NCBI RefSeq assembly: GCF_018130505.1
Contig: NZ_JAFCKH010000008.1
Location: 124,001-188,000, forward strand
Reading direction: 5' to 3'
From: Bradyrhizobium tropiciagri
GTDB taxonomy: Bacteria; Pseudomonadota; Alphaproteobacteria; Rhizobiales; Xanthobacteraceae
Length of the DNA stretch: 64,000 nucleotides
Part shown: positions 1-15,875 of the stretch, one piece after another
How the letters are laid out: every line of letters starts with the position of its first letter
How positions within the stretch are numbered: the first letter of the stretch is position 1
The notes under the pieces: model-generated
The model's database searches: none
Seen by the model: the letters and a program-made list of their open reading frames with translations, nothing else
What the model was told of the DNA's origin: nothing
Position numbers and translations under genes: made by a program

Positions 1-2808
<2,808 letters not shown>

Positions 2809-2876
2809 TCACCGGCAGCAAATTCGAAACTTTCATTAGCCCGCGCCCTGCTCAACGTCCGAGCGGGGCGCGAAGA

Positions 2877-2896
2877 CCCGGCGCTTTCGCGCCGGG
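2877..2896 (-). other. rpoB-rpoC spacer hairpin with GAAA tetraloop
   Basis: On the minus (transcribed) strand the spacer contains CCCGGCGC-GAAA-GCGCCGGG, a perfect 8-bp GC stem closed by a GNRA-type tetraloop. There is no U-run after it, so it is more likely an RNA stability or processing element, or an attenuating structure between rpoB and rpoC, than a terminator. Function is inferred. Confidence 0.6.
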
Positions 2897-2911
2897 CGTA
2901 AATCGCTGGCG

Positions 2912-7030
<4,119 letters not shown>

Positions 7031-7440
7031 CGTGGCCTCTCATTTTCGTCGCCTTTGTGGGGCGAACCTTCCGGGACGCGACTGCCATCGGCCCCGGGTT
7101 GAATTTCGCATCGTCTCGAAGGAACGAAGCCAGAGTTCAGGAATTAATTCCCCAACCCGATCCTGCGATTCTCCAAAACGCAAAACGACGCGCGGGGCGC
7201 ATCACTGCACCCGCCCGTCCGAACGTTCCGCTTCACGGACTGAAAAAGCCCGAAATCTGACTGTCTCCCAACGGCTTACGCCGAGAACCCTGCCGTTCCC
7301 GCCGCCGACCGTGTTTTTCCGCTGCCGACCCGATATGGGGAGGCAATAATGGAGATTCGAGGGTTAAGTCCACGCATCCCCACACTTTCTTGTGTCCAGC
7401 GCGCGACGCGACGTCCTGTCGCACACCGTTTGCATGGCCC
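7031..7440. other. rplL-rpoB intergenic spacer
   Basis: About 410 nt without a convincing gene. This is the position where the L10 operon usually carries an attenuator before rpoB. Apart from the hairpin just downstream of rplL (7441-7462) I see no tRNA, no terminator with a U-run and no clear promoter. Confidence 0.4.
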
Positions 7441-7462
7441 GGGAGCGCCGCGAAGCGCTCCC
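7441..7462 (-). terminator. Hairpin after rplL (partial terminator/attenuator)
   Basis: On the transcribed strand GGGAGCGC-TTCGCG-GCGCTCCC forms a perfect 8-bp stem 10 nt after the rplL stop. No U-run follows, so complete intrinsic termination is unlikely. Its position fits the known rplL-rpoB attenuation or RNase-processing element of the L10 operon, which lowers polymerase subunit expression relative to L7/L12. This role is inferred from position. Confidence 0.6.
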
Positions 7463-7472
7463 GGATCGCGCA

Positions 7473-7853
7473 TTACTTGAGCTCGACCTTCGCGCCAGCC
7501 TTCTCGAGCTGGGCCTTGAGCTTGTCGGCTTCTTCCTTGTTGACGCCTTCCTTGACCGGCTTCGGAGCGCCTTCGACCAGGTCCTTGGCTTCCTTCAGGC
7601 CGAGACCGGTGATGGCGCGGACTTCCTTGATGACCTCGATCTTCTTGTCGCCGGCGGCAGCCAGCACGACGGTGAACTCGGTCTTCTCTTCAGCCGGAGC
7701 AGCGGCAGCGCCACCACCACCAGCCGGGCCGGCCACCGCGACGGCGGCAGCGGCGGAGACGCCCCACTTCTCTTCGAGGAGCTTGGCGAGTTCGGCGGCT
7801 TCGAGCACGGTGAGGCTCGAGAGGTCGTCGACGATTTTCTGCAAGTCAGCCAT
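7473..7853 (-). CDS. rplL: 50S ribosomal protein L7/L12
   Basis: Stalk protein of the large subunit that recruits translation factors. 126 residues, the normal length: N-terminal dimerisation helices ([22 protein letters not shown]), an Ala/Gly-rich hinge at residues ~37-55, and the C-terminal factor-binding domain ([37 protein letters not shown]). Downstream of rplJ by 54 nt in the same transcript; L10 and L7/L12 form the pentameric or heptameric stalk complex. Confidence 0.98.
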   Translation of the reverse strand: MADLQKIVDDLSSLTVLEAAELAKLLEEKWGVSAAAAVAVAGPAGGGGAAAAPAEEKTEFTVVLAAAGDKKIEVIKEVRAITGLGLKEAKDLVEGAPKPVKEGVNKEEADKLKAQLEKAGAKVELK

Positions 7854-7907
7854 TGATCTATTTCCTTAAACGTTTGGTTCGAACCAGGTTTGAGATTAGC
7901 GAAGGGG

Positions 7908-8426
7908 TCAGGCCGCTTCGCTCTTTGAGGCATGAGCCTGAATGACGCGTGCGAGCTTGGCCGCGGGCGCGTTGGACAGCTGAGCGAGCTTGGTCGCCGG
8001 CGCCACGATGAGGCCCACGATCTTGCCGCGCAGTTCGTCGAGCGACGGCAGTGAGGCGAGCGCCTTCACGCTGTCGACATTCAGGACGGTTTTACCCATC
8101 GAGCCGCCGAGGATGACGAACTTCTCGTTCGCCTTGGCGAATTCGATGGCAACCTTTGGCGCCGCAACCGGATCGTTCGAAGTAGCGATCACGGTCGGCC
8201 CCTTCAGCAGGGAACCGATGGAAGCGACGTCAGTGCCTTCAAGAGCAATTTTGGCGAGACGGTTCTTCGAGACCTTCACCGACGCGCCCGCCTGCTTCAT
8301 CTGCGAACGCAGCTTCTGCATCTGGGCCACGGTGAGGCCGGAATAGTGAGCAACGATCGCGACGCCCGTGGTCTTGAAGACCTCGTTGAGCTGTTCGACC
8401 GCCTCTTTTTTTGCCGCTCGTTCCAC
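7908..8426 (-). CDS. rplJ: 50S ribosomal protein L10
   Basis: Base of the ribosomal stalk and autogenous repressor of its own operon. I take the GTG at 8426 as start, giving 172 residues beginning [17 protein letters not shown], because it is preceded by a good GGAGAG ribosome site and matches where the L10 family begins. Upstream in-frame starts would add a proline- and glycine-rich tail unlike L10. Conserved blocks include [29 protein letters not shown] and GPTVIA. Cotranscribed with rplL. Confidence 0.95.
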   Translation of the reverse strand: MERAAKKEAVEQLNEVFKTTGVAIVAHYSGLTVAQMQKLRSQMKQAGASVKVSKNRLAKIALEGTDVASIGSLLKGPTVIATSNDPVAAPKVAIEFAKANEKFVILGGSMGKTVLNVDSVKALASLPSLDELRGKIVGLIVAPATKLAQLSNAPAAKLARVIQAHASKSEAA

Positions 8427-8507
8427 AGCAAGCTCTCTCCGGTTGGCGGCCTTTCCGCGAGGCAGGACCGCCGGGTTGCACCCATCGTCCTGCCCAAAAC
8501 CTGATCC

Positions 8508-8529
8508 CTGGGGGCCGAGACCCCCAGGA
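8508..8529 (-). promoter_or_regulatory. Hairpin in the rplJ leader
   Basis: Upstream of rplJ the transcribed strand contains CCTGGGGG-TCTCGG-CCCCCAGG, a perfect 8-bp stem ~80 nt before the GTG start. L10(L12)4 represses its own translation by binding a structured leader at this position in other bacteria. I infer such a role here. The kink-turn that L10 recognises was not modelled. Confidence 0.45.
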
Positions 8530-8995
8530 CACGCCGGGCAAGACGACATCTAGAAGCCTGCCCTCCCAAAGCCTTGCGGCCCCGGGCTGTCGAGGTTCGA
8601 ACCAAATCAGCCTTCAGCCGCGAACATAGGGCGACTTGAAGTGCAAAAATCCGGTCTTCACCCGTCTATGCAGGCCATGCGATTAAGCCGTTGAAAACAC
8701 GAAGTTCTCGCGGGCGCCTGCAGTCTTGGACAGGATCGAGGCACTTCAGCACGCTGAAGGCCCCTGCGCACATTCCATGAGAGCGACGGGTTTCCTTCCT
8801 TTCGAGCATCCTTGCGGGCATGCGGAAAGGAATGATCTCCTATCGTCTCAGGTTTTCGGAATGCGAGCACGGACATGCCAGCAAGTGCCAGCACGCCCGG
8901 AAGGGGCTGTGTAGCCGGTCTCGCCCGGTTTGCCAAGAGCAAAATTCAGACCAGTTCCGCGACCCACAAGCCCGGCGAAAATTTCTCCCTGTCGG
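8530..8995. other. Divergent intergenic region rplJ / ECF41 module
   Basis: About 460 nt between the rplJ leader and the ECF41-type promoter. It must hold the rplJL promoter on the minus strand, but I could not pick a convincing -35/-10 pair. No tRNA, repeat or credible small ORF was seen. Confidence 0.4.
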
Positions 8996-9022
8996 CGTCA
9001 CGCTCCTGCCGTGTCGCTCGTC
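8996..9022 (+). promoter_or_regulatory. Putative ECF41-dependent promoter
   Basis: CGTCACG, a 16-nt spacer and CGTC. As I recall it, the published ECF41 consensus is TGTCACA-N16-CGTC; the match is 5/7 plus 4/4 with exactly that spacing. It sits 18 nt before the ATG of the first gene of a module that encodes an ECF41 sigma factor, so autoregulation is the natural reading. The leader would be very short (about a dozen nt), with GGAGG near its 5' end. Confidence 0.5.
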
Positions 9023-9040
9023 TGAGCGCTGGAGGTCTAC

Positions 9041-9421
9041 ATGAAACGAACGATCGCAGGAATTCTCGCCGTCTTCAATTTCACCAACGGACTCGTCATG
9101 CTGACGGCCGGTCCCCGATGGTGGACGCTTGTTCCCGGCGCAGCTGATACGGGGCCGTTTAACCCGCACTTTGTGCAGGACGTCGGCATCGCCTTCATGG
9201 CGGCCGGGCTCGGGTTGGCGGCACGGGCCTGGCGGGCGGCGTATTGGCCGGCAGCCGCCATCGGCGCCGCGTTTCTGGCCGGTCACGGCCTGCTTCATCT
9301 CGCAATGATCGTCGCGGGCCATCACCGCCACGCGGCCTCGGACCTGATGGCGGTCATCCTGCCTGCCGCCCTCGCCCTCTACGCCGCCTTGCCAACTCCA
9401 GGAGAACAACGACATGCGTAG
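9041..9421 (+). CDS. Small four-helix membrane protein
   Basis: 126 residues with about four hydrophobic segments (residues ~4-24, 48-65, 68-90, 98-115) and a histidine-rich loop (AGHHRHAASD) before the last one. I do not recognise a named family; the layout is DoxX-like or DUF-type. The ATG has a GGAGG site 5 nt upstream. It overlaps the start of the next gene by 8 bp and belongs to a three-gene module ending in an ECF41 sigma factor, so it is probably induced by and related to that sigma factor's stress response. Confidence 0.75.
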   Translation: MKRTIAGILAVFNFTNGLVMLTAGPRWWTLVPGAADTGPFNPHFVQDVGIAFMAAGLGLAARAWRAAYWPAAAIGAAFLAGHGLLHLAMIVAGHHRHAASDLMAVILPAALALYAALPTPGEQRHA

Positions 9422-9959
9422 TTTCATCGCGCGCCGCATTCTGCGCGCCACATCCAGGCGCTACGGCTACGACACGAGCTATCTCGAGATGATGCTGAAG
9501 CAATCGCCGAGCGCGTTCTTCAAGTTCGCCGCGCTGGCAAAGGCGGCCTCGCATCGCGAGGTCGTGCCCGTCGAGGCCTACTTTGCCGCCAAGCTCACCG
9601 GCGCGATGGCCGAGGACTGCGGCCCGTGCGCCCAACTGGTCGTCGACATGGCAATCGAGGCCGGGATGGCCAAGGAGCAGGTCGCCGCCGTTGCCGGGCG
9701 CAACGTCGCTGCCATGACGGCCGACACGGCGCTCGGCTTCCGCCTCGCCGATGCGATCGTGCGGCGATCGATCGACGATGACGCCTGCCGCGAGGCGGTC
9801 CGCGCCCGCTGGGGCGAGAAAAGCGTCATCGACCTCGCGATGGCGGTGCAAATGAGCCGTGTATTCCCCATGATGAAGCTGGCGCTCGGCTACGCCAAGG
9901 AATGCCGGCGCCTGACCGTGGCAGGCCATCAGATCGATGTCATCAAGCAGGCCGCCTGA
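9414..9959 (+). CDS. AhpD/carboxymuconolactone decarboxylase-like protein
   Basis: 181 residues, mostly helical. It carries a CxxC pair in EDCGPCAQLVVDMAIEAG (residues ~64-81), the arrangement of the redox-active cysteines in AhpD-type alkylhydroperoxidases, though the partner histidine found in AhpD is not obvious. ECF41 sigma factors are typically encoded beside a carboxymuconolactone decarboxylase, oxidoreductase or epimerase (COE) protein, and this is very likely that partner. The gene overlaps the sigma-factor gene by 23 bp, indicating translational coupling. Substrate unknown. Confidence 0.75.
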   Translation: MRSFIARRILRATSRRYGYDTSYLEMMLKQSPSAFFKFAALAKAASHREVVPVEAYFAAKLTGAMAEDCGPCAQLVVDMAIEAGMAKEQVAAVAGRNVAAMTADTALGFRLADAIVRRSIDDDACREAVRARWGEKSVIDLAMAVQMSRVFPMMKLALGYAKECRRLTVAGHQIDVIKQAA

Positions 9960-10821
9960 AGCCGACCCGTTGGGGCCGTATCGCGCACGGCTGATCGGGC
10001 TCGCCTATCGCATGCTCGGCAGCCGCGGCGATGCCGAGGACGTGGTGCAGGACGCCTATCTGCGCTTCGCCACGGCTCAGGACGTGCGGAACAACGAAGC
10101 CTTCCTGGTCACGGTGGTGACCCGGCTCTGCCTGGACCGGCTGAAAAGTGCCCACGCCCAGCGCGAAGTTTATGTCGGCGCGTGGCTGCCCGAGCCCGTA
10201 TTCGACGAGAGTCTTTCCGCCGAGGCCGCCACCGAGCTCGCCGACGATCTCTCCTTTGCGCTGATGCTGGCGCTCGACTGCCTCACCCCGCTCGAACGCG
10301 CCGCGTTCCTGCTTCATGACGTGTTCGACCGGCCGTTCGCGGAAGTGGCGCGCACGCTCGACCGCAGCGAGGTTGCCTGCCGGCAACTCGCGGCGCGGGC
10401 CCGCCGAACCGTCCGCGACAGCCGCCCCGTCCCGGTCGAGCCGCCCGAGGTCCATGCAAGGCTGCTGACCGCATTCTGTGAAGCCGCGGCCAGCGGCGAC
10501 GTCTCCGCCCTGGCCGGCCTGCTGCGCGAGGACGCCATCGCCATCACCGACGGCGGCGGCCGCAAGCTCGCGGCGCTCAACCCGATCACCGGGGCCGAGC
10601 GGATCATCCGCTTCATACTCGGCATTGCCGCCAAGAACTCCGGCAACGATATCCGCATCGAGCCCAGGTTGATCAACGGGAGCGTCGGCGCGCTGGTCTA
10701 TCTTGACGGAGAGATCGACCACACCCTCAGCCTCGCAATCGACGCGGAGGCCAACCGGATCGCGGCGATCTATTTGGTCCGCAATCCCGACAAGCTGCGC
10801 CATGCGCCGCGGCGAAACTGA
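9937..10821 (+). CDS. ECF41-type sigma factor with fused C-terminal regulatory domain
   Basis: 294 residues. Region sigma2 spans ~14-75 (LAYRMLGSRGDAEDVVQDAYLRF), sigma4 ~105-160 (LTPLERAAFLLHDVFDRPFAEVARTL). A SnoaL-like extension (~170-294) replaces a separate anti-sigma factor. The ECF41 hallmarks are all present: YVGAWLPEPV in the linker (79-88), DGGGR (205-209, consensus DGGGK) and NPDKL (283-287). In characterised ECF41 members the extension is both needed for and inhibitory to activity. The neighbouring AhpD/CMD-like gene is the expected COE target. Confidence 0.9.
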   Translation: MSSSRPPEADPLGPYRARLIGLAYRMLGSRGDAEDVVQDAYLRFATAQDVRNNEAFLVTVVTRLCLDRLKSAHAQREVYVGAWLPEPVFDESLSAEAATELADDLSFALMLALDCLTPLERAAFLLHDVFDRPFAEVARTLDRSEVACRQLAARARRTVRDSRPVPVEPPEVHARLLTAFCEAAASGDVSALAGLLREDAIAITDGGGRKLAALNPITGAERIIRFILGIAAKNSGNDIRIEPRLINGSVGALVYLDGEIDHTLSLAIDAEANRIAAIYLVRNPDKLRHAPRRN

Positions 10822-10828
10822 TTGGTGA

Positions 10829-11791
10829 TCAGTTGGAGCGTGCGGCCACCGGATAAGCGAGCGGTCTTCCCGCGAAGAACGCCTCGAGATTGGCGAGCAC
10901 GCAGTCCTGCATCGCGACGTGCGATTCCAGCGTGTGGCCGCCGAGATGCGGCGCCAGCACCACTTTGGGCAGCGCAGTCAGCGCATCCGGCGCGTGCGGC
11001 TCCTTGGTGAACACGTCGAGCCCGGCGCCGGCGATAGTTCCGTCGGTCAGTGCTGCGACCAGCGCCGGCTCGTCGATGACCGAGCCGCGCGCGATGTTGA
11101 CCACGAAGCCGTCGCTGCCGAGCCGGCGCAGGATGTCGGCGTCGACCGCATTGACGTTGTCGGCGCCGGCGCGGACCGCGATCATCAGCACGCTGCACCA
11201 GTCGGCGAGCGCGGCAAGGCTCGGCAGATAGTGATACGGCAGGTCGTCGTATCTGGTGCGGCTGAAATAGCCGATTTCCGTCTCGAAGGCGGCGACGCGC
11301 GCAGCAATCTTGCGGCCGATCTCGCCCATGCCGTAGACGCCGACCTTGCGGCCGCGCATGCCGGCCTGCGGCCGCATCATCGGCGACGGCTTGCGGCCGG
11401 CCCAGTCGCCGCTGCGGACATAATTGTCGGCCACCGGTAGGCGCCGCACCGCCGCCAGCATCAAGGTCACCGCGATGTCGGCGACCGAGGCCGCATTGGC
11501 GCCCGGACTGTGGCCGACCGCGATGCCGCGCTGGGCCGCTGCGGCGAGGTCGATGCCATCATAACCAGTGCCGTAGCAGACGATGGCGCCAAGATTTGGC
11601 AGCGTGTCCATGACCTCGCCGCCAAGCGGCGCGCCACCGGCGGCGATCATGGCTCTGATATCGGCGAGATCACCGGCCGCGAACGCCTCGTCCGGCCGCT
11701 GGCCGGCTGCGTTGAGGATTTCGTAGCGCTCGCCGAAGCGGGTCAGCTGAGCCTTGGGAAAGCGCGAATAGACCAGGACCTTGTCGGGCAT
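10829..11791 (-). CDS. D-isomer-specific 2-hydroxyacid dehydrogenase
   Basis: 320 residues, NAD(P)H-dependent reductase of 2-oxoacids such as glyoxylate or hydroxypyruvate. The Rossmann motif is VGVYGMGEIG (~151-160), and the catalytic Arg-Glu-His set can be seen in NIARGSVID, FTKEPHAP and APHLGGHT. It resembles the GhrB/hydroxypyruvate reductase branch; the exact substrate cannot be read from sequence. It is convergent with the ECF41 module (8 nt apart) and sits between rplA and rplJ, unusual for this otherwise conserved locus. Confidence 0.88.
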   Translation of the reverse strand: MPDKVLVYSRFPKAQLTRFGERYEILNAAGQRPDEAFAAGDLADIRAMIAAGGAPLGGEVMDTLPNLGAIVCYGTGYDGIDLAAAAQRGIAVGHSPGANAASVADIAVTLMLAAVRRLPVADNYVRSGDWAGRKPSPMMRPQAGMRGRKVGVYGMGEIGRKIAARVAAFETEIGYFSRTRYDDLPYHYLPSLAALADWCSVLMIAVRAGADNVNAVDADILRRLGSDGFVVNIARGSVIDEPALVAALTDGTIAGAGLDVFTKEPHAPDALTALPKVVLAPHLGGHTLESHVAMQDCVLANLEAFFAGRPLAYPVAARSN

Positions 11792-11822
11792 TGTTCTTGT
11801 TTCCTGCGAGGCGCCTCATGCA

Positions 11823-11860
11823 CCAAAACAAAGGGCGGAACCGGTTGCCCGATTCCGCCC
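11823..11860 (-). terminator. Intrinsic terminator of secE-nusG-rplKA
   Basis: On the minus strand an 8-bp stem GGGCGGAA/TTCCGCCC with a 12-nt loop is followed by TTTGTTTTGG, 28 nt after the rplA stop. It would separate the rplKA transcript from the downstream dehydrogenase and from rplJL. Confidence 0.8.
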
Positions 11861-11887
11861 CTCTTTATCTCATCACTGCGACGAGCC

Positions 11888-12580
<693 letters not shown>

Positions 12581-12586
12581 GGCGCC

Positions 12587-13015
12587 TTACCCCGCAACTT
12601 CCAGACCCATCGAGCGGGCGGAGCCCTCGACCATCTTCATGGCCGACTCGATGGTGTCGCAATTCAGGTCCTTCATCTTCTTCTCGGCGATCTCGCGCAC
12701 CTGCGCCTTGGTCACCTTGCCGGCCTTGTCACGGCCCGGCGCCTTCGAGCCGGACTGGATCTTGGCAGCCTGCTTGAGGAAGTAGGACATCGGAGGGGTC
12801 TTCATCTCGAAAGTGAAGGACCGGTCCGCATAGATCGTGATGATCACCGGGATCGGGGTGTTCTTCTCTTCCTTCTGGGTCTGGGCGTTGAACGCCTTGC
12901 AGAACTCCATGATGTTCAGGCCGCGCTGACCAAGCGCGGGACCGATCGGGGGCGAAGGATTCGCCGCACCGGCCGGGACCTGAAGCTTCAGGTATCCGGT
13001 CACTTTCTTTGCCAT
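12587..13015 (-). CDS. rplK: 50S ribosomal protein L11
   Basis: GTPase-centre protein that binds 23S rRNA and is needed for RelA-type stringent signalling. 142 residues, normal length. Family blocks: [26 protein letters not shown] (the proline-rich N-terminal hinge), [12 protein letters not shown] and the C-terminal [12 protein letters not shown]. Cotranscribed with rplA, 130 nt downstream of nusG. Confidence 0.97.
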   Translation of the reverse strand: MAKKVTGYLKLQVPAGAANPSPPIGPALGQRGLNIMEFCKAFNAQTQKEEKNTPIPVIITIYADRSFTFEMKTPPMSYFLKQAAKIQSGSKAPGRDKAGKVTKAQVREIAEKKMKDLNCDTIESAMKMVEGSARSMGLEVAG

Positions 13016-13145
13016 TTCATACTCCTGTTAGGCCGGACGGAGCCGGCGGTTTCAGGTTCCGTGGTCCGGTCGAAGCGGCTGGCAACCCGCCTCCTCCCTC
13101 CCACGGCCTTTGCTAACGCGAGGCGGTATACCTCACGCCGTCCGG

Positions 13146-13700
13146 TCAGACCACCTTTTCGACCTGACCGAATTCCAGCTCGACCGGGGTGGCGCGGCCG
13201 AAGATCGACACCGCGACCTTCACGCGCGAGCGCGCCTCGTCGATTTCTTCCACCACGCCGGAGAACGAGGCGAACGGGCCGTCGGCCACGCGCACGTTCT
13301 CGCCGATCTCGAACGACACCGACGCCTTCGGCCGCTCCACGCCCTCCTGGACCTGGTGCAGGATGCGCATCGCCTCGGCCTCCGAGATCGGCATCGGCTT
13401 GTTTTCCGCGCCGAGGAAGCCGGTGACCTTCGGGGTGTTCTTGATCAGATGGAACGCTTCGTCGGTGAGCTTCATCTTCACCAGCACATAGCCCGGGAAG
13501 AACTTGCGCTCGGCGTCGATCTTGCGGCCGCGGCGGACCTCGGTGACCTTTTCGGTCGGGACCAGGACCTGCTCGAACAGCTCTTCCAGCCCGCGCTGCT
13601 TGGCCTGCTCGCGGATCGATTCCGCAACCTTTTTCTCGAAGTTCGAATAGGCGTGGACGATGTACCAGCGCTTGTCCATCACTAGAGTTCCGGTGTTCAT
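13146..13700 (-). CDS. nusG: Transcription termination/antitermination factor NusG
   Basis: Couples RNA polymerase to Rho and the ribosome. 184 residues as drawn, with the NGN domain from WYIVHAYSNFEKKVAESI to about residue 115 and a C-terminal KOW domain (VRVADGPFASFSGVVEEIDEARSRVKV). The ATG at 13700 shares one base with the secE stop (TGATG). A second ATG at 13679 gives MDKRWYIV, closer to where NusG proteins normally begin, and could be the true start. Part of secE-nusG-rplK-rplA. Confidence 0.96.
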   Translation of the reverse strand: MNTGTLVMDKRWYIVHAYSNFEKKVAESIREQAKQRGLEELFEQVLVPTEKVTEVRRGRKIDAERKFFPGYVLVKMKLTDEAFHLIKNTPKVTGFLGAENKPMPISEAEAMRILHQVQEGVERPKASVSFEIGENVRVADGPFASFSGVVEEIDEARSRVKVAVSIFGRATPVELEFGQVEKVV

Positions 13701-13891
13701 CAGTGGATGCCCAAAATCAGGGTAACCAGATAGCGGATGACCTGATCCGCAGCGAAAAAGAAGATCGAGGCCAGCGCCACCATCACGAACACCATGATGG
13801 TTGTGATCATCACTTCGCGGCGCGTCGGCCAGGTGACCTTCGCGGTCTCCGAGCGCACTTCCTGCAGGAATTTAAACGGGCTGAAAGCCAT
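13700..13891 (-). CDS. secE: Preprotein translocase subunit SecE
   Basis: Short alphaproteobacterial SecE with a single membrane anchor, 63 residues from the ATG at 13891. The amphipathic FKFLQEVRSETAKVTWPTRREV precedes the transmembrane helix at ~30-50. TWPTRRE is the family signature. A GTG at 13912 would add seven residues; I prefer the ATG because family members begin MAxSPFKFLQEV. First gene of the nusG-rplKA group. Confidence 0.94.
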   Translation of the reverse strand: MAFSPFKFLQEVRSETAKVTWPTRREVMITTIMVFVMVALASIFFFAADQVIRYLVTLILGIH

Positions 13892-14067
13892 CGCTGGATC
13901 CGCGTCCGTCACCGGACTATTTGCAACGTTACAAGGAATCCGAACAGCCGCCCTCGCGGACCCAGCCCTCGTTTGGAAGGTTGAGCCGATAACGAGCTCG
14001 ATTGTTCGGGGGATTTAAGCCGCGCCGGATATCCGCGATCAAAGCGGGCCGGCAGCGAGTGCCGCGT

Positions 14068-14096
14068 ATCTACTGCGAGACCGGCAAAAGGTCAAG
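14068..14096 (-). promoter_or_regulatory. Putative promoter of secE-nusG-rplKA
   Basis: On the minus strand CTTGAC, a 17-nt spacer and GTAGAT. The -35 matches the alphaproteobacterial housekeeping consensus perfectly; the -10 is weaker (4/6 to CTATAT). It lies ~175 nt before secE, and I see no better candidate between secE and the upstream gene. Confidence 0.4.
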
Positions 14097-14206
14097 GTCC
14101 GCAGGGCGTGCCTCGTGTCACCCCCGCCGGGGGGCGGATCGGAACAGGGCCCCTCAAATCAAGGGCTTAGAAGGCCGGCGTCCTTCCACGGCACCGGCCG
14201 GCCCGG

Positions 14207-15820
14207 TCAGCCGGCAAAGCTCTTCTGCACCGCCTGGTCGAGCGTCGCGCCGCCGACATAGCGCTGGCGCAGCTCGCGCTTCAGCAGCTTGCCGCTCGGG
14301 TTCTTCGGCAAGGCATCGACGAAGATGACCTGCTTCGGCACCTTGAAATGCGCCATCGACGCCGCGCAATGCTTGATCACGGCATCGGCGTCGAGGCTCT
14401 GGCCGGCCTTGACCACGACGATTGCGGTCACCGCCTCGATCCAGCGCGGATCGGGCAGCCCGACCACCGCGACCTCCGAGACATCAGGCAGCCGGTAGAT
14501 CATCTCCTCGACCTCGCGGCTCGCGACATTCTCGCCGCCGCTCTTGATCATGTCCTTCACGCGGTCGACGACCGTGATGTAGCCCTCGGCATCGACGGTC
14601 GCGAGATCGCCGGAATGAAACCAGCCGCCGGAAAACGCCGCCGCGGTCTTCACCGGATCGTTGTAGTAGCCGGACAACAGATGCGGCGAACGGTGCACGA
14701 TCTCGCCGACCTCACCGACCCTCACATCCGTCATGTCCGGGTTGACCACTCGCGTCTCGACATTGATCGCCGGCTTGCCGGCCGAGCCGGCCTTCGGCAG
14801 TTGATCCCCAGGGTTCAGCACGGTCGCGAGCGGCGCGATCTCGGTCTGGCCGTAGAAATTCCAGAACTTCACGTCCGGCAGGCGGCGCTGCAGCTCGAGC
14901 AGCACCTCGACCGGCATGATCGAGGCGCCGTAATAGCCCTTGCGCAGCGACGACAGGTCGGTGCGATCGAACGCCGGCGAACGCAGCATCGCGATCCAGA
15001 TCGTCGGCGGTGCAAAGAACGAATTGATCTTGTGCGCCGCGATCAGCGCCATGATGTTGTCGGCGACCGGCTTGCCGGTGATCAGGCTGGTGGCGCCGAG
15101 ATAGATCGCAGGCCCCAGGAAGACGTCGAGCTGCGCGCAGTGATAGAGCGGCAGCGCATGCAGCACATTGTCGTCGGTCGCCATGCCGCCGTCGATGATG
15201 CAGCTGACATACTGCCACATCACGGCTTCATGGGTCAGGATCGCGCCCTTCGGCAGCGACTCGGTGCCGCTGGTGTAGATGATCTGCGCGGGATCGCGGC
15301 TGTCGACCGACGCATCGGGCGCCGAGGCGACGGCGTGCAGCAGGCCGTCGAAGGTCTTGATGCCGTCGGGCGCCGTGGCCGGATCCTCGCCCGGTAGCCA
15401 GACCAGCCCCTCGACCGCGGATCCCTTGGCGGCCGCAGCCCGCGCCGTCTCGACAAAGTCAGGCCCCGCCGCGAGCAGCTTCGCGCCCGAATTGGCGAGG
15501 ATGAAGTTGATCTCGTCCGGGTTCAGCATGAAGTTGATCGGCACCAGGATCGCGCCGATCCGTGCCACCGCGAAGCGCAGCGCCGCGAAGGCATGCGAGT
15601 TGCGCGACAGCACCGCGACGCGATCGCCCTTGGCAACGCCCAGCTCGAGCAGGCCGCGTGCGAGGCGGTTGCAGATCGCGTCCATCTCCGCAAAGGTCCA
15701 GCTCACCTCGCCGCAGATCAGCGCGGTCTTGCCCGGATAACGCCGCGCCGACCGCCGCAACAGATCGCCGATGCTGTGCTCGCGGGCGCGCTGGATGGTG
15801 GCTGCGATATCGTCGCTCAT
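14207..15820 (-). CDS. Acyl-CoA synthetase (AMP-forming, class I adenylate-forming)
   Basis: 537 residues from the ATG at 15820 (MSDDIAATIQRAREHS), chosen for the GGGAGGG ribosome site just upstream. Motifs: ATP-binding P-loop variant YTSGTESLPKG, the A5 motif NFYGQTEIAP, the A7 GWFHSGDLATVDAEGYI, and the A10 lysine in NPSGKLLKREL. It activates a carboxylic acid as its CoA thioester, most like medium-chain or aromatic acid ligases; substrate not determinable. The adjacent GntR regulator and divergent binding protein suggest an uptake-and-activation unit for one organic acid. Confidence 0.88.
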   Translation of the reverse strand: MSDDIAATIQRAREHSIGDLLRRSARRYPGKTALICGEVSWTFAEMDAICNRLARGLLELGVAKGDRVAVLSRNSHAFAALRFAVARIGAILVPINFMLNPDEINFILANSGAKLLAAGPDFVETARAAAAKGSAVEGLVWLPGEDPATAPDGIKTFDGLLHAVASAPDASVDSRDPAQIIYTSGTESLPKGAILTHEAVMWQYVSCIIDGGMATDDNVLHALPLYHCAQLDVFLGPAIYLGATSLITGKPVADNIMALIAAHKINSFFAPPTIWIAMLRSPAFDRTDLSSLRKGYYGASIMPVEVLLELQRRLPDVKFWNFYGQTEIAPLATVLNPGDQLPKAGSAGKPAINVETRVVNPDMTDVRVGEVGEIVHRSPHLLSGYYNDPVKTAAAFSGGWFHSGDLATVDAEGYITVVDRVKDMIKSGGENVASREVEEMIYRLPDVSEVAVVGLPDPRWIEAVTAIVVVKAGQSLDADAVIKHCAASMAHFKVPKQVIFVDALPKNPSGKLLKRELRQRYVGGATLDQAVQKSFAG

Positions 15821-15875
15821 ATGTCCCTCCCGAATGTGCTTGTTGTCGTTGTTCTGATCGGAGCTGTCAGCCGCC

